From Alternaria dauci (Eukaryota > Ascomycota > Dothideomycetes > Pleosporales > Pleosporaceae): 64,000 bases of DNA. The stretch is taken from contig NC_091272.1 in the NCBI RefSeq assembly GCF_042100115.1, positions 5,084,001-5,148,000 on the forward strand, in the 5' to 3' direction. Shown in pieces: positions 56,101 through 64,000 of this stretch (the first letter of the stretch is position 1; each line of letters starts with the position of its first letter). The notes below the pieces were generated by a model. That model worked only from the letters and a program-made list of their open reading frames with translations. It did not search any database and was not told the origin of the DNA. The position numbers and the translations under genes were made by a program.

Positions 56101-56991
56101 CTGGTAGGCAACATGGCCCGCGACGGCGGTACATAGCAAGCCGAGGAAGAATGAGTAGATTATGATGACGGCGAAGGAAAGGCACGGCAGTAGGCCAACG
56201 TGACACTGCTTCTCCTCTTGAACTTCTGGCAGCTCCGTGCAGGACCCACCACAGTCAAGGCAGGCGCAACGGTACTTTTCATCGTCGGTGTCGCAGGGGT
56301 AGGCGTGCTTGTTCATCGCGTCCATTCCAGGAAAGTCAGCCTCGTTTGGGTGGGGGAAGTTTATCTGGAAAGGCGAGCCCAGGAACTTCTTGTCGCCAAG
56401 GAACTTCAGAAACTGTGTGTAGTTCTTCGCGCCTCCTCCAACAAAGTCCATGGCCTTGCCGTTTGTCGCACCGAACTTGACATCCTTGCAGCTGTCATAG
56501 AAGGTCGACGCGTACTTGTCGGATACCAGCGTATCCAGCTCGGTCACCAAGTACTTGTCGCCCTTTGGCTCGGTTCGCGTGACATTGATGAAAGTAGACT
56601 GGTCGGGGGAGCAGGTAAAGGTACAGAACTGGTTGTAGAAGTTTTCCTTGCAAGCAGGGCAGGCGTTGATGATGGGCGTGGCGCGGTCGAGGTTCGTCTT
56701 GAGAGCGTCGAGCTGGTCTTCATCGCAACAGACGTCACTGTCAGACCACTGGTCACCGCAGATGTCGACCAACTTCTTGCGCACGGCGTTGTCGGGCGTC
56801 TTCGCGAGACCGTTGTCAGGGCAGGGCAGCTCTGATCCAAAGAAGCTCTGCTTTCCACATTGGCCGCGTATCGCGCACCTTCCCTTTTCGTGCTTGGTCG
56901 TGAGGTCTGGTCCTGCGACAGCTGCTCCGGCGAGGATGGAGACCAGGCCAATCGTCATGGCCTTCCATCCTCGCGTGCACTGCTGCACCAT
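53109..56991 (-). CDS. NCR1: NPC1-type sterol transporter
   Basis: Moves sterols out of the vacuole or late endosome lumen into its membrane. Exons 56991-53371 and 53318-53109, joined over a 52-nt intron, give 1276 residues, the usual length. A signal peptide is followed by the Cys-rich N-terminal sterol-binding domain (CAIRGQCGKQSFFGSELPC, CPACKENFYNQFCTFTCSP). About 13 membrane segments follow. The sterol-sensing domain lies near residues 600-775 (LALGSTTLTVRSV, AVGVDNIFLIVHEFERI). The C-terminal permease half shows LNAVSLVNLIICVGISVEFT. The protein ends in an acidic tail, EEDEYDSDD. It is complete. Orthology is clear from the domain order; the sterol role follows from the family. Confidence 0.96.
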
Positions 56992-57624
56992 CTTGTTGGA
57001 TGCGCCTGAGCGCGGAGACTAGGCGGGTCTCGGTATCGCAGGGAGAAGCGAATGCGAAGGTATGCTGAGAGATGCGAGGAACACGAAGATGTAATGGAGT
57101 TCGTGGGGGATGGGGTGTGGATGACTATGCGTGCGAGCCGAGGTGGCGGGTAAAGCTATCGAGAGCTGTGAGAGTGTGGGAACGGAGGGCGGTTAGCACA
57201 TTAGCGTTATCATCAAAACAACGAAAGAATGACGCAAGTTGCACAGGTCGGCGTGTGCTGCGTTGGATAGAGTGTGCACAGGAACAGGTCCACTGTGGAG
57301 ATGGGTGTTGTTATGAGGCGTGGACGCGCAGGCAACTGCACAATGTCTAGGGGTGCAGACGTCACTGCCCCGGCTTGGCTAAAATGCGCGCCGGCCCAGG
57401 AACTATGGGCTATCCCCTGTCACGCGTGTCAGCCACCATTGCCATGATATCATGCAGCCATCACACAACACAACCAGTCTAGTCGTCTGTCTGTATCGAA
57501 CCTTCATTCATGCTACATGGTATCGTAAAGCCGTATCTATATGCCATCCCACCATTCCATGTCCAAATCCATTCCTGGTGTCTTTCGACGGGTATCCCTC
57601 TCTTTTTAGCAAAATGAAACCTCC
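56992..57624. other. Intergenic, promoter of NPC1 and 3' flank of Kap123
   Basis: No gene is seen. Confidence 0.6.
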
Positions 57625-60600
57625 CTACTTGCGCAGATACTGCACCAGCTCCACAAGCTGCGAGCGCGTCTCATCCTCGAGTTGCTCCTCAGGCGGGCTC
57701 AGAACCTTCTCAAACACAGGCATCAGCGAAGGTGTGAGCTGCTGCACGGTAGGCTCGTTTTGTTGGTAGAGCTTGACAATCATGCCAAACACGGGCTTAT
57801 TCTCCTCGTAGTCCTCACGCAGGGGCAAAAGCTGCACCAAACGGGGCAGCACCTCGGCGATGGGAAGCTTGCCAGGGTGTTTCGAGATGAACCTGCTGAC
57901 GCAACCTGCCGTGTTGTCAAGAAGGCGTGCTTGGTCCTTAGCATCGAGCAGAGGCTCGAGCTTGGAGAAGATTGTCGGCAGGGACTTGAGAATCTCATCA
58001 TCGTTGGTAGTCATCTCGCAGAGAAGTCCCATACCGTAGACGGCGTTGGACTTGGTCTCTGGATCTTCATCCGACAAGCGGTGAAGAAGAAGCTTCAACA
58101 TGCCAGTCGTGTAGGGTGTGCAGCCAGCACCCATGTTGCCGATACACTCAGCAATGGTTCCGACAGCAGCGCTTCGCTCAGTGGAGTCCTGGCTGCTAGC
58201 GTATTTGACAATAGGCTTCTCAAACATCTTCCAGAGCTCGGCGAACTGCGGGCCAAGTGCAACCGACAGGCAGGTGACAGCCTCGAGGGCAGTTTCAATG
58301 ACGAGCCAGTCATACTCGGAAGACTCATCAAAAATCTCCTCCTCGGCTTCGTCACCAAGATCCTGCTGGCAAGGGTGGCGCTTGGTGATGACGGCGAGCA
58401 GGTGCTGGCAGAGATCAGGTACCACAGTGCCGTTTTCCGTCAACAAGACGGCAGGACCGCAGAGCTTAAGAGTGGCCGCGACATCACGGTTGATATCAGT
58501 GACAGTTCCCCTAGACGTTGTCAGCCAGATTCTCGTTTGGAAATTATAACGAGTAGTGATTGTTTGAAATTGCTCAGTCGTGATTTCGCTTTCACCTCAA
58601 GTGCACTTTGTGCATCGGAGTGAGCTGGGATTAACGAATATTCTGTCATCTTTGCAAGGTGTGTGTAGAAAGAAAAGAGCGAGAGCACATACCGATCCAT
58701 CTCGTCTTGCCAGATGGTCATGGTGGCAGTCATGACGAGGTTGCCGAGCTTCTTCAGCTCGTCAGGGATATCAACGGCAAGAGGAAGACCAGGCTTCCAT
58801 TTAGCCATACCATCACCCTCAGCCATGCCGAAGAGGCAGGCAAATGTGCGCCATAGCGTGCCAAGAGCAGCCTTACGGATGCCCTCGTACGAGTGATCGA
58901 CAAGTTCGAGTAGCTTCGTGACGGTCGCCTCCATGTAAGGAATGTACTCGCGGCGAGTGTGAGTGATGATGTCTCCATAGACTTCAGCGGCGATCTCCTT
59001 CTCCATGGCGACAGCACTGACGCCTTCTAGGTCATCCCAATCATCATCGTCATCACCGGCCATAAGAGCTTCGTTAAGATCGCTGTCATCGTCGTCGTCG
59101 TCACTGGCAGCAGCCACCTTGATCTTTTGGCCCTGGATGATGACCTCGGAGCCGGCCAAGTCAGCCGCCTCCTCCCCAAACTCAACGTCGAGGTTGGTCT
59201 CCTCTTGATCAAGGCAGTCGTTGAGGCCCTTCACGGCACCAGGAAGGTACTTGGCGAAACCCTCCTCATAGACCTTGGCCATTGTGCTCCAAAGGATGTA
59301 GCTTGTCTCCCTGAGGCGGGGGTGATCCAAGTGAAGAGCTTCTTCGGAAGCCTCCATGAGCGGCAGGACGTACGGCTCGAAAGGCTCGGGGCCAACGGCA
59401 GAAGCAATCTTACCCATGGAATCACAGGTGACACCACGAAGGTCAAGCTCATCTTGGCTGTCCTTGATCCTGACGTATGAGGAAAGTTCCTGCATGGTCT
59501 GGGGGAAGAATGGGATGAAGTCCTTCTCGGCAGCAGAGGCAATAGAGCCAACAGCACCGATGGCAGCGCTCTTGACCTTGAGGTCCTCGTGATGGAAGAG
59601 CTTGCTGAAGCGTGGGATGAGCTCCGGGACGTACCTGCCAGCATCCTCTGGCTCTAGTCCCTCGATGAGGGAGTCGATGGCGTGGCAGCTGCCGCGGACG
59701 ATAGAGAGGTTGCGCTCGTCATCCGAGCCTTGCATGTTGTTGGCAGCAAGGTCGAAGTTCTTGAGCATAGCGGGGATGAGGCGGGCGTGTTCCTTGCCAA
59801 CGTCTTCGGCAAGGTCATCAGCCAAGCGAGCCACACCGTTGAGAGCGGCGGCGCGGACCTTGAGCTCAGGGTCCTCCAACAAGTGTAGAACCATAGGCAT
59901 GATCTCGTTAAGCTGGGTAGCGATGAAGTCAGGCGCGCCTTCGACACACATGCCGAGAGCCAGAATAGCAGCTTGACGGTAGTCAGCGTTCTGTGACTGG
60001 AAGTAGTTGCCAAGGTTCTTGAGAAGAGGAATGACAACCTGACTGGGAGGGAGGCTGGAGGCGAGGATATCGAGCAGGCCGAGAGCGGAACGGGCAGGTG
60101 TGACTTCCTCCTCTTCGCTGGACAGATCACCAAGCTCAGTGACAATGTGGAGAGCCTTCAAGGTCATCTCCTCACCGATTCTCAGGCCCTGGACCTTGAG
60201 CTTCCTGTAGCGGACGCACTGCATCAGGAAGGCGAGAGCCTGGGAACGGTAATCATCCTCGACGTTGGTGCTTGAAGCAAGCTCAAGCATGAAGCGGACA
60301 AGGTCGCCAAAGTGCTTGGCCAGAAGCGCAGACTCGCAGCCAAGAAGAGTCTGGAACACCTCGAAAGCCTGCATTGCGCGGTCCTCATCGCCCTCATCGA
60401 CAGTAGCCTTGAGAACAGTGACCATGCCAGGGATGGACTCCTGGAACATGGCAAGCTCTTTGGGGCTCTCGTCAGGCTCCAGCAGCATAGCCAGGCGGCT
60501 AAGGCTAAGCATGGTGTTGATCCTGACATCGACACTCTCGGGGTCTTGGATGGTTGAACTGAACAGCTTGTACAGATCGGATTGCTTGCCAGGGAACGAG

Positions 60601-61108
60601 TCGCCCGCTGACTCCAGAGTGGTGAAGATGATGTATGTACCGACTTCACGGTGACGTGCCTCGGAGCTGGTGGCAGCCTGCTGGAGGTACCCGGGCAAGT
60701 CAGCCCACTCGCCATCCTCGAAATCCTGCGACGCGATGGCCGCGATGACGCGGGCAGCAGAATGCCGGGTGAGAGTGACATCCTCGTTCAGTGTGAACTG
60801 GAACAACTGGTTGCGGAGAGAGTTCTTCTGGTCCGCGGGCAGATTGGCCCAGTGCTTTGTTACAAGCTTCCTAGCCTCAACTGCAGCCAACTGGCGGAGC
60901 TGAGGCTTGGGGTGCCCACAGAGAATCTGGAGGAGCGCATTGAGCGAGGCGGGCGAGTTGTAGTAGTTCTTGTTGAGGGTAGAGGTAGCGGATTTGACAC
61001 GCTCGGTGTCGGCTGCAAAATGTTAGTAGACGTCTGCGGCACGGCGGGGCTGGGTAACGTACGCTCCATGAGGCCCTCGAGCAGCTGGACAAACTGTTGC
61101 TCGTCCAT
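57625..61108 (-). CDS. KAP123: Importin beta-4 / karyopherin Kap123
   Basis: A nuclear import receptor for ribosomal proteins and histones that works with RanGTP. Exons 61108-61063, 61012-58693 and 58510-57625 give 1083 residues. The N-terminus (MDEQQFVQLLEGLME) and the segment AAVEARKLVTKHW match the Kap123 group. HEAT repeats fill the protein, for example PELKVRAAALNGVARLADDL. A very acidic loop (DDDDDDSDLNEAL and DDDDDWDDLEG) in the middle is typical of importin-beta proteins. Intron 1 is 50 nt. Intron 2 is unusually long for this window at 182 nt (58692-58511), with a GGCTGAC branch next to the TAG acceptor. No defect is seen. Confidence 0.93.
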
Positions 61109-62023
61109 GGCGATGCTCTCACAGTGTAGTTGTGTAAAAAGCAAAGCTCTGGTGGTCTGTCGCAGGACAACGAAGACCTTTAATATTGACAGTTGTGAAA
61201 AGAGCGCTGGCTGCTCGCGCAAGGTGGGGATCCAACTTTTTTTCAAAGGGCGCTAGTCCTAGCAGCAGGGTCCACGACTTAGGTAAGCCGTTTACCCTAT
61301 CAGTGACGAGGCGGTAGGCGAAAAGGCCATACCAGAAGCCGACGCTGCTGTAGCCTGTAATTGCGCAAGTCGCTCTGGACTGTGGGTACCCCAGACTTTG
61401 GGTGTCCCTGCAAGCTGTAAAGAGTCTGGTTGGATGTGTCGTGCAGACCGATCCAGACAGGCACTGTACAAGCTGGCATAGCTTTCATTGCCGGAGCATG
61501 AAGACTTTCTCGCAGATGATCTGAGAAGAAGCTTCAGAAAGAAGTAATGTGCTGGGTACCATCATCTAAAGGAGACGGCAGTTTCTTGGACAGCTAGGCG
61601 ACGAGATGGTGGTGGCTAGAGGCGGCGCCACAGCCCTTGCTGGCTACAACGCGATGAAAGACCATCCTGTAGAAAGCTTTCGGAAGATGAATGAGATGAA
61701 TAGACAACGATACAAAGGGGCATGGAAGCTCAATGGACGGAGGAAGCTGGAGAAGCTGGAGATGTAAAAGTCCAGACAGCTCCAACGCGACTTGATAGGA
61801 CGCGCTAGGCCAGGGTCTGTGCGGCGGAAAGCTGTTAGCAAAAACAGAAGGAGCGACGGTAGACAGGACAAACTCGCCGCTGCCAACATAAACGAGGAGG
61901 CTCTTCCACTAACTTCTCTCATACCCCAACCTTGTAATACCCCGCCCTATTCTCCAAGTCCAACCCAGCCGCCTGTACGCCTCTCCAGGACACGTTTCTC
62001 GACCCCTCTCCGCCTCCGACTCC
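61109..62023. promoter_or_regulatory. Divergent promoter region of Kap123 and the DUF2433 gene
   Basis: About 915 bp between two start codons on opposite strands. The plus-strand start side has a pyrimidine-rich run (61919-62022), common before fungal start codons. No gene is seen. Confidence 0.5.
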
Positions 62024-64000
62024 ATGGCTTCAGTACGTCTGGCAGTTGCCGCACCCGTCTGCCAACATGTGACATCAATATTGACCTCGTCCAGCAAGCA
62101 CCCAACCAGCCGCGCCCTTACCCAGGCAACTACCTTCCCAATGGTGGCGCTCCTGGCGGCCCCTCAGGCCCAGCGCCTGGAGCTGTTCCGCTGCTCCCCA
62201 ACCAGGGCCGCGTGATCCAGCAGGGAAGCGTACGAGTGCTGTGTATTGCAGACGTCCGAGGTGAGCACGGCAGTCATGGCATCTAGTCAATCACGTCCTC
62301 CTAACACGCACTAGGAAACCTGCAATCGCTCAACCAGCTCGCCGCCGACGCCCGCGCAAACTACATCATCCACACTGGCGACTTTGGCTTCTACGATGAT
62401 CGTTCGCTTGATCGCATCGCCGAGAAGACCCTCAAGCACGTGGCCCAATACTCCCCGCTGCTGTCAGACGCTGTCAAGCGCTCCATCGCCACAGCCCCTC
62501 CCCAACCGCCTATCAAGGAGCGCTTCGCACGGGAGCACCTGCCACTCTCAGAACTGCCCCTCTTCCTTAACAAGACGTACACTCTCAACGTACCAGTATA
62601 CACCGTCTGGGGTGCTTGTGAAGATGTGCAGGTGCTGGAGAAGCTGCGGTCGGGCGAGTACAAGGTGGACAACCTGCACATCATCGACGAGGCGCATTCG
62701 CGGCTACTCGATGTAGGCGGCGTCAAGCTGCGCTTACTCGGTCTCGGCGGTGCCGTCGTCATGCACAAGCTGTTCGACAACGGTGAGGGCAGGACTACCA
62801 TTGCCGGTGGACAGGGCACTATGTGGACTACTCTGCTGCAGATGGGCGAACTTGTCGACACGGCCAACCGCGTATACGATCCGACCGAAACCCGCATATT
62901 CGTCACCCACGCATCTCCCGCCCGCGAAGGACTGCTCAATCAGCTGTCCGTCACGCTCAAGGCAGATTTCTCCGTCTCCGCTGGTCTGCATTTCCGCTAC
63001 GGCAGCTCGTACAACGAGTTCAGCGTCAACCCCACTCTCGACCACTACCGTGGAAAGCTCGCTGCGTCCAAGGCCTCGTTCAACGACGTTTGGGATACTG
63101 TCAAGACAGAAGTTGAGCCAGCAGTCGCTGATAGCGAGTCCCAGCAGCGCCTGCTCGCCCTGGCGCTGGAAATTGTGAACAAGATGCCCACCGTCGCCAA
63201 TGGCGGAAACCCCTTCGGCGGCCCTGCTCCTGGGCCTCAGAGCGGTCAGATCGATGAGAGTGCCTTCAAGAACATGTGGAACTTCAACCTTGCGGATGCT
63301 GCTTACGGATGGCTTGTACTGGACATTGACAACGGCAGGATCGGTACCGAGATGAGGGCTCAGGGTTTCAACTTTGCTCACCGAGGTGGAAAGGTTGCGC
63401 CTGGTCAGACTCAGCCCGCAGCCGCCAATACCAGCACTGGTCCCCCAGCTGCAGTGAACCCTAGCCCCTCTGCTCAGCCATCCCCTGCGCCGGGACGTCA
63501 AGCTGGCCCACCAGCGAATGCTCCTCAGCAGCCCCGCCCCGCTGTCGCAACCCCACCGGTTCCTCAACAACAGAAGCAGAATGCTGGCCAGCCCACACGC
63601 ACCGGTCCCTCCCCCGCCCCGGCTGCTACACCCAAGGAGCCTGTCAAGGCCGCTACACCTCAGCCCCCGGCCAGCAACACACCAGCCAACGCCGGTGCTG
63701 AAAAGGCCATTCCTAGCGAGGTCAAGCCCAATGGCACCGCGGCGCCAGAGAAGGGACCTGCGTCTCCAGCACCCCGAGAGCCTGTTGAGCGGAAGGAGAG
63801 CAAGGGCCTCTTCATTGCTGGCGTAAAAGATGAGGAAGAGGCGAAGAGTCTGCTCGCTGAGGAAGACAGGTCCAAGGTGGAGAAGATGGAGAAGATCAAG
63901 CACTTTTTCGTCGCCCACTTCGCTACCTCGCAAGACATGCACGGTGCGCTCCGTCGCGTCGCGGACGATGTTAGGAACGCTAGGGGTGGTCCGGACAACA
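62024..64000 (+). CDS. DUF2433 calcineurin-like phosphoesterase, partial (runs off the right edge)
   Basis: A fungal protein of the DUF2433 group with a metallophosphoesterase-like core; the substrate is unknown. Exon 1 has only nine bases (MAS, 62024-62032), exon 2 is 62095-62260 and exon 3 starts at 62315 and is open to the window end. Introns are 62 and 54 nt. The phosphoesterase motifs are VRVLCIADVRGNL near the start, IIHTGDFGFYDD, VYTVWGACEDVQV (where the usual GNHE is changed) and RIFVTHASPAREGLLNQLS. A long Pro/Ala/Gln-rich linker follows and the C-terminal part SKGLFIAGVKDEEEAKSLL begins before the edge. The altered third motif suggests modified or lost catalysis. Confidence 0.88.

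Noticed and set aside
53255..61256. Many plus-strand frames of 100-300 residues opposite NPC1 and Kap123
   Set aside because: They are shadows of the strongly coding minus strand.
62734..63942. A 402-residue minus-strand frame
   Set aside because: It is antisense to the DUF2433 exon and rich in Gly/Leu/Arg from a GC-rich coding strand; the plus strand has clear phosphoesterase motifs.

Overview
The window is nuclear DNA of a filamentous ascomycete fungus. Genes carry several short introns (about 48-60 nt) with GT-AG ends and CTAAC or CTGAC branch sites. The gene content (NPC1, Kap123, GLO1, both Ragulator-type subunits, DUF2433, secreted FAD oxidases, a P450) and lineage-type hypothetical proteins suggest a Dothideomycete, probably Pleosporales; that placement is inference. 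All introns and homology calls were made by eye, without database searches.

Layout. 0-9 kb: the partial 3' side of a 3-phosphoglycerate dehydrogenase (runs off the left edge), glyoxalase I (GLO1), a Roadblock/LC7 protein resembling LAMTOR2, a secreted FAD oxidase and a PEBP-family protein. 9.9-22.1 kb: an accessory island of three tandem units of about 3.7 kb. Each unit is a head-to-head gene pair: on the minus strand a coiled-coil protein with an Arg/Ser-rich tail, on the plus strand a protein with one conserved domain that distantly recalls DUF6590. The third unit is intact. The first two carry in-frame stops or frameshifts, or introns that hide them. This island is the best candidate for an undescribed system. 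22.7-25.4 kb: a LAMTOR1-like lipid-anchored protein and a zinc-binding nuclear-type protein. 28.1-33.1 kb: an HMT1-type vacuolar ABC transporter and a cytochrome P450.

33.1-42.4 kb is a gene-poor stretch with one small Cys-rich gene and a possible decayed gene. 42.4-50 kb: a second secreted FAD oxidase, several lineage-type hypothetical genes and an RRM protein. 50.7-64 kb is ordinary core genome: an aldo/keto reductase, the sterol transporter NPC1, the importin Kap123 and, running off the right edge, a DUF2433 phosphoesterase-like gene divergent from Kap123.

The two Ragulator-like subunits (LAMTOR1 and LAMTOR2), NPC1 and the HMT1-type transporter all act at the vacuole or late endosome. Nothing in the layout shows that they are co-regulated. 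The three head-to-head pairs are the only place where gene order itself suggests a joint function.
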